This document shows positions 7,373 through 16,365 of a stretch of 32,494 nt of DNA, piece by piece. Location: assembly GCA_964482235.1 (NCBI GenBank), contig CAYZWU010000059.1, forward strand, positions 1-32,494, given 5' to 3'. Each line of letters starts with the position of its first letter. Positions within the stretch are counted from its first letter, which is position 1. The stretch is from CAYZWU01 sp964482235. GTDB taxonomy: Bacteria; Planctomycetota; B15-G4; CAYZWU01. Position numbers and translations under genes: made by a program. Below the pieces are notes generated by a model. The model was not told the origin of the DNA and did not search any database. It was given only the letters and a program-made list of their open reading frames with translations.

Positions 7373-9538
7373 ATGAAGCGACCTTTCTCTGCCGCATCCC
7401 GGTTCAGGGCCTTCGCCGTACTCCTGATCTCCCTGTCGATCGCCGGATTGGCGCTCTTTGTTCTCTTCTCATTGATCGCGGAAGAACCGGCCGCTCCTCC
7501 GGTTCCGATCGACGAGAAGGAGGGCGTGCCGACGCGGACCCTTTTTCCCTTGCACGAGGAGCCGGAGAAGATCCGCGAGATCTCCCGCGTGGAGATCGGT
7601 CCGCCCGTCGGGATCAGTGGGCTGCCAGCCATCGATGCCGATCGCCTTCTCAACGAGTTCCTTCTCTGCTCCGAGATCGAGGATTTCAGGGATCTCGCGG
7701 CCAGGTGGGGGAGCCTTGACCCGGTCCGGGCGCCGCTTTTCGCCTCTCTCATCGAGAGGGGTTCTTCCCTCGATCCCATCAACCAGGACCTCCTGCACGA
7801 GGTGGTCTGCCGGACGCTCGAGACGATGAAGGGGCCCGAATCGGCGGCCCGGCTTCTTTTCGATCAACTGGACGGGAGGCTGCCGCCGATCGTCGCCGCT
7901 TTCCTGGCGTCAACGGCTGATGCCGCGGCATTGAGGGATTTCGTCCTCGAGCAGCATGATGTGAGGATCCTGCTCGATGTGCCGGCCGAGAGGCTCGAGC
8001 AGTTCGACCTGCCGGGTATCGAGGCGCTGCTCGATCCAGGCGACGAGGCTTCCGAGGAGGAGGAGGATTCAGGCTCTTATCCTGTGTGGCATTGGCGACG
8101 GGCGGGGCTCGTGCGCTGTCAGGCCTTGAAGGGCGATGCCGGGGCCGTTGCCGCCATCTCGATGGCTTTTCTCGATCCGGACGGCGATCGGTCTCTTCAG
8201 CGCGCCGGATACGGCCGGTTCAAGGCTTCCGCCTGGCCTCGTCTTCTCGAAGGGCTGCCGGCCTCCGAGCTTGAGCGCCTTCTCATCCTGCTGCAGGCGA
8301 GAGCGAGCCGCGTCGATTCGCTCAAGCTCGAGCTGGTCCTCGATCTTGCCGCGGCCGGTTTCGTGCACGGTGCGGCGCAGGGTGTTCGGGAGGCGGCGCT
8401 TCGGCTGATGGAGGAGCGTCCCGATCTCCGGGTCAAGGCGGCTGCCGCGTACGTCGGTGCGGGGCCCGGGGCGATCGAGGCGGGCTCGGACCTGTTCGCG
8501 GAAATCGAGGCGCGCGGTGGAGGGGACGACGCGTTCTTCGCCGAGGCGGCGCGATGCCTTCCGGTGATCAGGGGGCTGGAGTTCCTGGCCGCTCATGCGG
8601 AGGCTGCGCCTCCGGAGGAGCAGGAGCGGCTTCTCGACAGGGTCAAGCGGATCGACGCGTTCCTGTTCGAGCTGATCCAAACCAGGTTCATGGAACCGGC
8701 CACTGCCGACAAGATCCGGTGCGTGCCAGAGGCCGGCGATCTGGCCGTCCGGCTCTGCAGGAGGCCGTGGCCTCTCGACATGCAGTACTATCCTCGAATC
8801 GTCCAGACGGCCCTCGATTGCTATCTCCGGTCGCTGGCCGGCGAGCCGCGGCGGGATTTCAACGGACTCCTCGAGGGGCTGCAGATCGAGAGCGCCATCA
8901 GCTTGCCCGGCCACGAGGGGGAGCTCTGTGCCGCTGCCTATGCCCAGCTCATCCTGCCGCTTCTCCCTCTCGATATCGAGAGGCTCGAGGTCATGCTGCG
9001 CAACCCCGCGCTGCTGGAGAAGCGGTCCGCCGCCTTTCTTCTCCTTTTCCTGGAGCGTTGCGCAACGATCCGGCGGGAGGCGGCTCACCCGTTGCTCGAC
9101 GAGTATCTCGATCTCCACTCGAGGCTCGAGAATCAACGAGCCCGGCAGGAGGCGTTGAGGCTCGCCTTCAGGGCCGCCATGACCGGGGAGGAGATCAACG
9201 GGCTTTTCAACCGGAGCATCAGGGCTGATGACGAGGACGTGGTGGCCATGGCGTGCGAGGAGATCCCCCTTCTCTACGGCCAGGGCCTGGTGGGGATCGA
9301 CTGCATCGTGCGGTCGATCCGGAAGGCGGTGCGCGAGGGCAGCGTCGAGCAGGTCAAGGCCTGCTTCGACACCTTTGAGGACAGCCTGCCCGGATTTATG
9401 TCAAAGGAGAAGGATGTGCAGAAGCTGGCAGGCTTCCTTGCGGAGATCAAGGCCGATCCCGGTCTCGATCAGGCCGTGGCGGAGGCGTTGTCAGGGTTGT
9501 TGAGAGATATCGACAAGATTCGCAGCAAGGAGGAATGA
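7373..9538 (+). CDS. Membrane-anchored helical protein of unknown function (first gene of Cys-solenoid operon)
   Basis: A 721-residue protein that I do not recognise. A positively charged N terminus is followed by one hydrophobic segment (about residues 13-37, FAVLLISLSIAGLALFVLF), which reads as a signal anchor. A Pro-rich linker (about 42-50) leads to a long soluble part. This is almost entirely helical and leucine/alanine-rich, with repeated helix pairs resembling HEAT-type scaffolds, and an acidic break (EASEEEEDSG) near residue 225. No catalytic motif was seen. The ATG has GGAGG ten bases upstream. The next gene starts one base after its stop codon, and that gene's Shine-Dalgarno sequence lies inside this one. 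It may be a scaffold for the envelope system encoded downstream; this is inference. Confidence 0.75.
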   Translation: MKRPFSAASRFRAFAVLLISLSIAGLALFVLFSLIAEEPAAPPVPIDEKEGVPTRTLFPLHEEPEKIREISRVEIGPPVGISGLPAIDADRLLNEFLLCSEIEDFRDLAARWGSLDPVRAPLFASLIERGSSLDPINQDLLHEVVCRTLETMKGPESAARLLFDQLDGRLPPIVAAFLASTADAAALRDFVLEQHDVRILLDVPAERLEQFDLPGIEALLDPGDEASEEEEDSGSYPVWHWRRAGLVRCQALKGDAGAVAAISMAFLDPDGDRSLQRAGYGRFKASAWPRLLEGLPASELERLLILLQARASRVDSLKLELVLDLAAAGFVHGAAQGVREAALRLMEERPDLRVKAAAAYVGAGPGAIEAGSDLFAEIEARGGGDDAFFAEAARCLPVIRGLEFLAAHAEAAPPEEQERLLDRVKRIDAFLFELIQTRFMEPATADKIRCVPEAGDLAVRLCRRPWPLDMQYYPRIVQTALDCYLRSLAGEPRRDFNGLLEGLQIESAISLPGHEGELCAAAYAQLILPLLPLDIERLEVMLRNPALLEKRSAAFLLLFLERCATIRREAAHPLLDEYLDLHSRLENQRARQEALRLAFRAAMTGEEINGLFNRSIRADDEDVVAMACEEIPLLYGQGLVGIDCIVRSIRKAVREGSVEQVKACFDTFEDSLPGFMSKEKDVQKLAGFLAEIKADPGLDQAVAEALSGLLRDIDKIRSKEE

Positions 9539-9539
9539 C

Positions 9540-10919
9540 ATGAAGAAAAGGGAATTCAGGAAAGTGGAGGGGATCATGATCTTTGCGGTTCTTCTGATCC
9601 TGTTGTCTGCCGCGCCGCTGTCCGGCGGGGAGGAGGGTCAGCCGGCTGCCGTGGCCGCGAGCGTTGCTGTCGGGAAAAAATCAAGCTCCTATTTCGAGTG
9701 GTGCACCCGACTGGTCAACCGGAACAACAACGACGGAGTGCTCGATGTCGAGAAGGACGAGTTCGGTGTGCTGGATATCCGGGACTGTCCCGAGTGCCGC
9801 ACGGGGATGCCCGTGGTCGTCAGGAAAGGCGACAGGAAGAGCGGCTCCTGGCCAGGCATTCCGGGGAGCCGGCTCTACCCCGGAAGGCTGAATACCACAC
9901 CGGCGATCTGCACCAACGCTCAAATCTGCACGGGGAATCTTTGCACCGTCGTCTCGATGGCTGTCTGCGGCATCATCGCGTCCCTGTCCCTCGACTGCAT
10001 CCCTCCTTCATACACGGGAGAGGACAGCTGCACTTCGCACCAGAACTGCACGAAGGTCCACGGGTGCACCGAGTCCGGCGACTGCAGCGAGGGGGCGGTT
10101 TGCACCTATTCCGACAGCTGCTCGAGCTCGAGCTACTGCACGGAAGGAGGCGACTGCTCGATCGGGCCGTCGTGCACGCAGGGGGAGTCGTGCACTCACG
10201 GCAGGCGCTGCTCCAGCTCCAGCGAGGATTGCACCGAAGGCACGATGTGCTCTTCCGGCGCCCATTGCACCGACGGAATTGTCTGCTCCACCGGTTCCGA
10301 CTGCACGTCGGAATCGTTCTGCTCCAAAGGCGAGCAGTGCACGGGCGGCAATCAATGCTCCATCCACGAGGATTGCACCGAGGCGTTCAAGTGCTCCAGG
10401 GGCGCAGGCTGCACCGATGGACAATCCTGCTCCACCGGGTCCGACTGCACCGCCGAGGGAGTCTGCTCGTACGGCGAGTTCTGCACCAACGGAGATCGAT
10501 GCTCCATTCACGAGGACTGCACCGAGGGAGGATTCTGCTCCTGGGGAGCCAGCTGCACCATGGGAGCTCTTTGCTCGCAGCACGACGAGTGTACAAAGGA
10601 AGGCGGCTGCTCCCGCGGGACGTTCTGCACCGATGGGCCGTCATGTCCCACCAACAAGAAGATCTGCCGCAAGAAGGGCAAGAGCGGCGGCAAGAAGAAG
10701 CGCAAGGAGAAGATGGACGGGGAAGGTACGGATTCAGGACTGGCCCGGGCGGCCGGTTTTTTCTGGAAAACCGTCGTGAAACCTCATGGCTCCGATCTCA
10801 CGGGAGTCGTTCTTTTTAGCCTGTTCGGCGTCGTGGCCACCTGGTGGACCGGGCTCGTCACCTGCCGTAGGCGCGATGATTCCGAAACGAAGAGCGAAAG
10901 AGGATCGGAAGGGAAATGA
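9540..10919 (+). CDS. Cysteine-hexad repeat protein, predicted disulfide-laced beta-solenoid, membrane-anchored
   Basis: A 459-residue protein with a signal-like N terminus (hydrophobic about residues 13-26). From the C in DSCTSHQNC onward, 36 cysteines follow at six-residue spacing, with only two seven-residue steps, over roughly residues 164-377. The pattern mostly alternates CTxxxx and CSxxxx, so each 12 residues make one unit. Beetle (Tenebrio) antifreeze protein has this same Cys spacing and forms a tight right-handed beta-helix bridged by disulfides. Here the TxT ice-binding rows are absent. A basic linker (KKKRKEK) leads to one transmembrane segment (about residues 422-443, GVVLFSLFGVVATWW) and a short charged tail. 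AGGAGG lies six bases before the ATG. The stop overlaps the next start (ATGA). Function unknown; a rigid extracytoplasmic rod or binding surface is likely. Confidence 0.85.
   Translation: MKKREFRKVEGIMIFAVLLILLSAAPLSGGEEGQPAAVAASVAVGKKSSSYFEWCTRLVNRNNNDGVLDVEKDEFGVLDIRDCPECRTGMPVVVRKGDRKSGSWPGIPGSRLYPGRLNTTPAICTNAQICTGNLCTVVSMAVCGIIASLSLDCIPPSYTGEDSCTSHQNCTKVHGCTESGDCSEGAVCTYSDSCSSSSYCTEGGDCSIGPSCTQGESCTHGRRCSSSSEDCTEGTMCSSGAHCTDGIVCSTGSDCTSESFCSKGEQCTGGNQCSIHEDCTEAFKCSRGAGCTDGQSCSTGSDCTAEGVCSYGEFCTNGDRCSIHEDCTEGGFCSWGASCTMGALCSQHDECTKEGGCSRGTFCTDGPSCPTNKKICRKKGKSGGKKKRKEKMDGEGTDSGLARAAGFFWKTVVKPHGSDLTGVVLFSLFGVVATWWTGLVTCRRRDDSETKSERGSEGK
10266..10553 (+). repeat. Two adjacent 144-bp (48-residue) units within the Cys-rich gene
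   Basis: Residues 243-290 and 291-338 are adjacent copies of a 48-residue unit, equal to eight cysteine hexads or four predicted solenoid turns. Both copies contain CSTGSDCT and CSIHEDCTE at equal positions, and the DNA is closely similar. Partial, more diverged copies lie before (around CSSSSEDCTEG) and after (CTMGALCSQHDECTKEGGCS). The gene appears to have grown by in-frame tandem duplication. Confidence 0.8.
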
Positions 10920-13327
10920 TGAGCGCACGTTCGACGGTCATGGGCAGGTGCGGGGCTTCGCTGCCGGACTTTCATGGTACGGAAAGAATGTCGCTCTGCC
11001 TCTGGCAGACCGCGATGCTCTGCATGCTGACGGTGAACATCGGCCTTTCCCCGGCACGGGATCATTTTCTTTCCTTCCTGCACGTGGTCTTCGGCCTGTC
11101 GATCGTTGTTGTCGTTCTTTTTTTCCTTCTCGTTCATTGGCGCGGCATGACGGCTCGACAGAGGGTCCGGGCTGCTCTGGGCATCTTGATGATGGTTCTC
11201 TATCTTGGCGCAGCGGGGCGTCTGCCCCGGGCCAACGCCTTCTTTTTCGTCTTCGTGCAAGGGGCTGCTCTTTCCCTGACGGCGCGACAGAGGAGGCGGG
11301 CGGCTTTTTTTCCCTTCCGGGCCCTCTTCGCCGCATCCCTCGTCTACTCGGCGGCCTTTCTGTCGGATCAGGTCTTTCTCTGGACCGTCCGGATCACCGC
11401 TCCGATCCTTTCCCTGGCGGAGCTTGCCGAAGGCTTCAGCGGCTGTCCGCTCGAGATGGTGTCGTTCACCTATCTGGGCGGATGGCTCTGGGTCGTGGAG
11501 CTTCCCTTCGTTTTCTTTCTGCTGGCCGGCACTCCGCGGCGGCGTCTTCCCCTTCACCTGCCGGCGCTTCTGCTTCTGGCTGTCGCGCTGGCGTTGCAGG
11601 CGGCCGATCCCGACTTTTTCCGGTTGTGGCTTTTCGTGATGGCCGCGTCGATCTACATGATGTTCCTGTCGCAGCCGTCTCTTTCCAGGGAGACCGGAAG
11701 GAGCCGCATGCTCGCTCTTGCCGGCTCCCTGCTGGCAGCGGCCGGAGTCTGGTTCCTGTTCTTCGTACCGGCCGACAAGATCGAGAAACCGTCGAAGTGC
11801 GTGCTGCTCGATGGGGCCTATTCCGCACAGATCCCGGACGCCGAAACGCCCGAGGAGCCGCAAGGAGCTGCCCTCGGCCGGTTCTGCCGTTACATGAAGC
11901 GCGCTAATCGAGAATTCGAGCAGCGCAGCGGGATCGAAGGGGGCTCGCTCCGGGGCGTCGATGTTCTTTTGATCTGCAACCTCGACAGGGAGCTCGGCAG
12001 GGGCGAGATCGACGAGATCTCCCGTTTCGTGCGCGGCGGAGGGGGACTGCTCGTGTTCGGCGATCACACCGATATTTCCGGTGTCATGCGCTGCACCAAT
12101 CCCCTGATCTCGCGTTTCGGGATCAAATTGAACTTCGACAGCGCCATTCCCCTTCCGGGGCCGGGCTGGGACGGGGCGCTCGATCTCAGGCAGGATTCTG
12201 TCGCAGGTTTTTCGATCCACCCCGACCGGATCAAGATCAGCGTCGGGGCGAGCCTCGCCCTTTCCGGCTGTTCCAGGCCGCTCGTGGTGGCTCGCTCCGG
12301 TTTCCTGGACAGGGGGGACCGGGCTGCGCCGGAGCGGGCCTTTCTGGGAAACTGGTCCGCTGACCCCGGCGAGGAACAGCTGGGGGAGCTGATCCTGGGT
12401 GCCCGGGCGCGGGCCGGCAAGGGAAGAGTGGCCGTCTTCGGCGATACGGCCTTTCTCCAGGAGAGTTCCTTCAGTACGAGCTGGCCGTTCGTGGCAGGCC
12501 TTCTCGAGTGGTGTGCAGGTGGCGATTCGCGCTTCTACTCGGAGCAGTGGTTTCGAGTTGCCTCCCTGGTTCTTCTCCTGAGCGGTTTTGTGGTGTTCCT
12601 CTTTCAGGGCAGCTGCAGGGCCGGGACAGCACTCCCGGTCCTTCTGCCCCTACTCGCCTTCCTGATTGTTCAGGGATGCAATGCAGTGCATCGCGGCTCC
12701 GGCTCCCCCCTGGCTGGGCAGACCGCATGGATCGACCTGAGGGGCGGATCTAATCTGTCAGTACGGCGGCCCGGCCCGGCCGATCCGGCCGGTTTCGAGA
12801 GTGCGCTGTCCGCCTGCGGTTTTCTTCCGCTCTACCTCATGGAGGATCCGCCCATGGAGCCGGGCAGGAGCGACCTTCTGGTCGTACCGTCCGAGGGGAG
12901 TCCTCTCGGCAGCAGCGATGTGGATCGACTGTTTCGGTTCGTCGAGGAGGGAGGAAAGGTTCTCTCCTTTGTCGGTCCTGCCGATCGCGAGTCGAAAGGC
13001 CTTCTGCTCGAGAGGCTCGGTGTGGAGATCACGTCGATCCCTCTCGGATTCTGTCCCGGGAGAGAGAGCTCGATCGACGACGAAGCCCCGACTTTTTCCC
13101 AGGCCTGGGCCATGAAGACGAAGGGGAGCGTGCGAGATCACGATGTGGTTGTCTCCTGCTGGCAGCATCCTGTGGTTCTGTCTTTCCGCCTGGGGGAGGG
13201 GTGTCTCTTTCTGATCAGCGATCCTCGGTTCCTCTGGGACAGGAACTTCAAACAAGGTCGCAAGCTCAATGTCCGCAACGTCGTTTTCCTGAAAAAGCTC
13301 CTGGCGCAAAACAGAGAAGAGATATGA
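10916..13327 (+). CDS. Polytopic membrane protein with GATase/DUF4350-like domains (paralog A)
   Basis: An 803-residue inner-membrane protein. The first 270 or so residues hold several hydrophobic helices (for example FLHVVFGLSIVVVVLFFLL and LPALLLLAVALAL). A large extracytoplasmic or cytosolic domain follows with a GATase1/DUF4350-like layout: VDVLLICNLD, EIDEISRFVRGGGGLLVFGDHTD (motif at residues 382-386), then GKGRVAVFGDTAFLQ. A second helical pair near residue 550 leads to another related half-domain (DLLVVPSEGSPLG ... FVEEGGKVLSFVG). The start overlaps the preceding stop as ATGA, and its own stop overlaps the next gene in the same way. It shares the motif, layout and order of parts with the next gene. 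The nucleophile Cys expected for a true amidotransferase is not evident, so a binding role is more likely. Function unknown. Confidence 0.75.
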   Translation: MMSARSTVMGRCGASLPDFHGTERMSLCLWQTAMLCMLTVNIGLSPARDHFLSFLHVVFGLSIVVVVLFFLLVHWRGMTARQRVRAALGILMMVLYLGAAGRLPRANAFFFVFVQGAALSLTARQRRRAAFFPFRALFAASLVYSAAFLSDQVFLWTVRITAPILSLAELAEGFSGCPLEMVSFTYLGGWLWVVELPFVFFLLAGTPRRRLPLHLPALLLLAVALALQAADPDFFRLWLFVMAASIYMMFLSQPSLSRETGRSRMLALAGSLLAAAGVWFLFFVPADKIEKPSKCVLLDGAYSAQIPDAETPEEPQGAALGRFCRYMKRANREFEQRSGIEGGSLRGVDVLLICNLDRELGRGEIDEISRFVRGGGGLLVFGDHTDISGVMRCTNPLISRFGIKLNFDSAIPLPGPGWDGALDLRQDSVAGFSIHPDRIKISVGASLALSGCSRPLVVARSGFLDRGDRAAPERAFLGNWSADPGEEQLGELILGARARAGKGRVAVFGDTAFLQESSFSTSWPFVAGLLEWCAGGDSRFYSEQWFRVASLVLLLSGFVVFLFQGSCRAGTALPVLLPLLAFLIVQGCNAVHRGSGSPLAGQTAWIDLRGGSNLSVRRPGPADPAGFESALSACGFLPLYLMEDPPMEPGRSDLLVVPSEGSPLGSSDVDRLFRFVEEGGKVLSFVGPADRESKGLLLERLGVEITSIPLGFCPGRESSIDDEAPTFSQAWAMKTKGSVRDHDVVVSCWQHPVVLSFRLGEGCLFLISDPRFLWDRNFKQGRKLNVRNVVFLKKLLAQNREEI

Positions 13328-15894
13328 GCAGCCTGTTTGTCATCTGGTTCGGAGCGTGGATCGCCTACGTGCGGCAGATCCCGCCGCAAGAGGCCTGGGA
13401 AATTCCGGTGGCCGCGGTGATCGCCATTGTCGTGTCCGTCTCTTTTCAGTTTCTCGTCGATCCTTTGAGCCGCCGTTTCGAGCGGGGAACAGAGGAAGAG
13501 GAGCCGGTCGATCTGTCGTCGGGCAGCGTGCGGTCCCGCTTTCTCGCTCTCGGTCTCCTGGCGCTTCTGGGTTTTCTGATTCCCGAGGCGGGGCCGGCTC
13601 TCTCCCTTCTGTTCATTTCCATGCTTCTCGGATGCTGTCCGCTGCGTAGAGCTGCGGCAGGCAGGCTCTCCAGGTATCTCGGGCTGTATCGCAGAACCGC
13701 CTGGCTCGTCCTGGCCGCCGGCCTGCTCTACTGGGCCTACTGGGAGCTCGAACCATATCTTCAGTTCAAGAGCTTTCCGGCCCATGGTGCAACGGGCGCG
13801 GCTCGATGGCTCGGTTTCGACGCTGGAAGCGGGGAGAGGGGCATCGCTTTGACGCGGTTCGGAGTCACGGCGATGGTGGGGCACGCTCCCAGGCATGCCT
13901 TTCTTTTCCCCGTTGCTCTAGCGTTCGGGATTCAGGGCTGCGCCCTTTTCATGATGCGGCTCAGGCCGGTCTTCAAGGCGCTTCTCCTTTTCCTCCTCCT
14001 GGGGATTCATCTCCTTTACCGGGAAGCGGTCGTGCTCGGCACTCTCGTCTATCGATTCGAAAACGAGGTGCCCGGCAGCGAGGAGAGGCTTTTTTTCGAG
14101 GGTGCCGCCTTCTGCCCCCTTTTTCTTTTCTGCCACGCGGTCCTTCTGGCAGCGGCCAGGAGGCATCGGTACCGGGAACGTCCCGCTGATGCCGTGCGGT
14201 CTCGATCGATCCGTTTTTCGAAGGTAGCAGCCATTCTTTCAGCCTCGGGCGCCGCGGTTGTTGTCTTTTCCCTCTTCTGGAATCCGCCCGGAGAAGCCAG
14301 GCAGGGCAGGATCGCCGTTGACGGGATGCACAGCGAGTGGGAGTGGACCGACGTCCCCCTCGATCGCCGGATCTTCGGAACCAAGACGACCTACAACTTC
14401 GTTTCCATGATGCGTCTGCTCCGGCAGTACTTCCCTGTCGTGGATAACGTGGCCGAGGGCGAGCTCGACGCAAAGCTCCTGAGCCGGTACGACGTCTGGA
14501 TTCTCAAGACGCCGACGCGCGGCTACACCTCCAGCGAGCGGGAAGCTCTGCGGCGATACGTGGAAGAGGGGGGATCCATCTGGTTCATCGGAGAGCATAC
14601 CGATATTTTTGGTATCAATACTCATCTCAATCAGGTCTCCGAGCAGTTCGGCATTCGTTTCGTGGCCGATGCGGCAGACGACGACATCTCGATTCGCCGA
14701 TCGGATCACCAGCTCTGGACCCGATCCGGAAGATGGCACCATCCTATCGTGAGCCGTGTTCCCGAGTTTCTCTTTGCCACCTCGTGCAGCATCGAGGCCG
14801 ATCCCCTTCGCTGCCGTCCTGTCATGGTCGGGACTGGGCTCTACTCGGACTCACCCGATTATTCCCGCATCACCTTCTTCGGGGACATGCAGAAGGATGC
14901 TGTCGAGCCTTATGGTCGATTTTTTCAATGCGTGTCCGCCAGGATCGGCAAGGGGCGGGTGGCCGCCTTTACAGACAGCACGGTCTTTTCGACCTTCTCC
15001 ATGCAGATGAAAGGAAAGCCCGAACTGGCATTGGGTACGGTCAACTGGCTGAATCATTCGAGCAGGTCCGCTCTCCTTTCCCGTCTCCTGCTTTTTTCAG
15101 GGATCGCGGTCCTGATGATCGGGATTTATCGCTGCCTGAGAGAGAAGGTCTTTCTGTCCTCGCCAATGGCCGTGTCGATCGCTGCCGGGGTGATTCTCGG
15201 TTTCGGCGGGGCCCGGTTTGCCGCTGCGGCCTGGCCGGAGACATACCCGGAACCGGAGTGGACCTGCAAGAGGACGGCATTCCTTCCAGGCAGCGAAACG
15301 GCACTTCCTTTTCGCGGGGTAGTCCAGCACGACGAGGTTTCTTCCCAGGTTTTCAGCACTTTTTATGTCTGGTTCCAGAAGGCGGAGATCCTTCCTTTCA
15401 CCATCGATTCCCTGGATCAGGCCGACGGCTATCCGATGATCGTGCTTCTGGACAAGGGGATGCCGTTGACACCCGTCCAGCTGAATCTCCTCGAGAACCA
15501 CATGGCCGAGGGCGGCTCAGTCTGGCTCCTCACCAGCTCGCCGGGGACTGCTCGGCAGCTGCTCGACCTGGAGATGTTTCGCGATTCCTGTCGCATCAAG
15601 GAGTTCGACAGTGTGTCTGCAGAGAGGGTGAGAGCCTTTGACGAGGTTCACGCGCGCTGGCTTTTCATGCCGGCGGCGACATTCGGTGTCGAGGGACTCG
15701 TGCCGCTCCTGACTTCCGAAGACGGCGTGGTGATTCATGGGTTGATCAAGGCAGGGAAAGGAGCTCTCGTCCTGACAACCGAGCCGGGCATCTTCTCGAA
15801 TGCCTCGATGGGCTCCCCGACCGACATTCCGACCGAGATGAGATTTGCTCTGTTCGAGGTGCAGTGGGCCACGATCGATCGTTGTCTCGAGTGA
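13324..15894 (+). CDS. Polytopic membrane protein with GATase/DUF4350-like domain (paralog B)
   Basis: An 856-residue membrane protein. The open frame extends farther upstream, but the ATG at 13324 is chosen because it makes an ATGA overlap with the preceding stop and starts MSSLFVIWFGAWIAYV. Hydrophobic helices fill about residues 1-330, including a long pair around FLALGLLALLGFLIPEAG. The soluble domain holds DVWILKTPTRGYTSSEREALRRYVEEGG and IWFIGEHTDIFGI (motif at residues 423-427). FFGDMQKDAVEP and GKGRVAAFTDSTVFSTF follow. After two more helices near residue 595 there is a last domain with a related strand pattern (MAEGGSVWLLTSSPG). It is paralogous to the preceding gene. This is the last gene of the operon; no T-rich terminator hairpin was seen after it. 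Confidence 0.75.
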   Translation: MSSLFVIWFGAWIAYVRQIPPQEAWEIPVAAVIAIVVSVSFQFLVDPLSRRFERGTEEEEPVDLSSGSVRSRFLALGLLALLGFLIPEAGPALSLLFISMLLGCCPLRRAAAGRLSRYLGLYRRTAWLVLAAGLLYWAYWELEPYLQFKSFPAHGATGAARWLGFDAGSGERGIALTRFGVTAMVGHAPRHAFLFPVALAFGIQGCALFMMRLRPVFKALLLFLLLGIHLLYREAVVLGTLVYRFENEVPGSEERLFFEGAAFCPLFLFCHAVLLAAARRHRYRERPADAVRSRSIRFSKVAAILSASGAAVVVFSLFWNPPGEARQGRIAVDGMHSEWEWTDVPLDRRIFGTKTTYNFVSMMRLLRQYFPVVDNVAEGELDAKLLSRYDVWILKTPTRGYTSSEREALRRYVEEGGSIWFIGEHTDIFGINTHLNQVSEQFGIRFVADAADDDISIRRSDHQLWTRSGRWHHPIVSRVPEFLFATSCSIEADPLRCRPVMVGTGLYSDSPDYSRITFFGDMQKDAVEPYGRFFQCVSARIGKGRVAAFTDSTVFSTFSMQMKGKPELALGTVNWLNHSSRSALLSRLLLFSGIAVLMIGIYRCLREKVFLSSPMAVSIAAGVILGFGGARFAAAAWPETYPEPEWTCKRTAFLPGSETALPFRGVVQHDEVSSQVFSTFYVWFQKAEILPFTIDSLDQADGYPMIVLLDKGMPLTPVQLNLLENHMAEGGSVWLLTSSPGTARQLLDLEMFRDSCRIKEFDSVSAERVRAFDEVHARWLFMPAATFGVEGLVPLLTSEDGVVIHGLIKAGKGALVLTTEPGIFSNASMGSPTDIPTEMRFALFEVQWATIDRCLE

Positions 15895-16365
15895 TTCCAG
15901 GGATCTGTGGTCATGGCCGGCCAAACAGGGGTCGACGATGGATGTCCAAATCCGGACTAAACAGTCAAAAGGGCGCCAAAAAAAAGGAAGGCCGCGGCTG
16001 ACCGCGACCTATCCTCATCTAGTAACCAGACCGGGATCCACTCCGCCCGGAAGGGCCAAAGGGATCGACAGACCGCCTGTCAATCACCTTTTCCGTGCGG
16101 AACTGATCCACTGCTGATTGGAAAAAAGCATTTGTTCGGGCTTTCAAGTAATATGCAAAGGGCATGCCGATTGTCGGGCACATTTTCTGTTCCAGAACCA
16201 GTTGTGTTTTTCCTGTGCAACACCTTTGATGAAAGTGGGTTATGACGATGCTGGAAAAGGGTATCCTGGAGTGGCTTATTTTCCCAGCAGTCCGCCTCTC
16301 TGGAAGTGCGTGAAAATCCGTGACACGCGGTGAATTTTTCGGGATCGGCTATCGCGCGATGAAGC
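15895..16365. other. 471-base intergenic region, no supported gene
   Basis: The gap lies between convergent genes. Short open frames exist (for example from the ATG at 15938 and a TTG at 16118), but they have no convincing ribosome site and no recognisable similarity. Small hairpins such as GACAG-accgc-CTGTC near 16069 lack T-runs. Nothing further can be supported. Confidence 0.5.

Noticed and set aside
6205..7782. Single 525-residue fumarase gene
   Set aside because: The extension crosses the fumarase promoter and reads antisense to the gene at 7373; the family start is at 7080.
10008..10583. 191-residue minus-strand Gly/Ala-rich ORF
   Set aside because: It is the mirror of the cysteine repeat DNA and inherits its periodicity; no start signal or function.
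9540..10919. True antifreeze protein
   Set aside because: The threonine rows (TxT) that bind ice in beetle proteins are absent; only the cysteine spacing agrees.
10784..12220. 478-residue minus-strand ORF antisense to paralog A
   Set aside because: Low-complexity, charged composition typical of antisense GC-rich shadows; the plus-strand gene has hydrophobic helices, coupling and a paralog.
14595..14620. Inverted repeat around the HTD codons, with an apparently compensatory change at the matching site of the paralog (12064-12088)
   Set aside because: The pairing follows from the conserved H-T-D-x-x-G-(I/V) codons; two base changes are too few to argue for a selected RNA structure.
16118..16333. 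71-residue Cys-containing ORF
   Set aside because: TTG start, no ribosome site, no family pattern.
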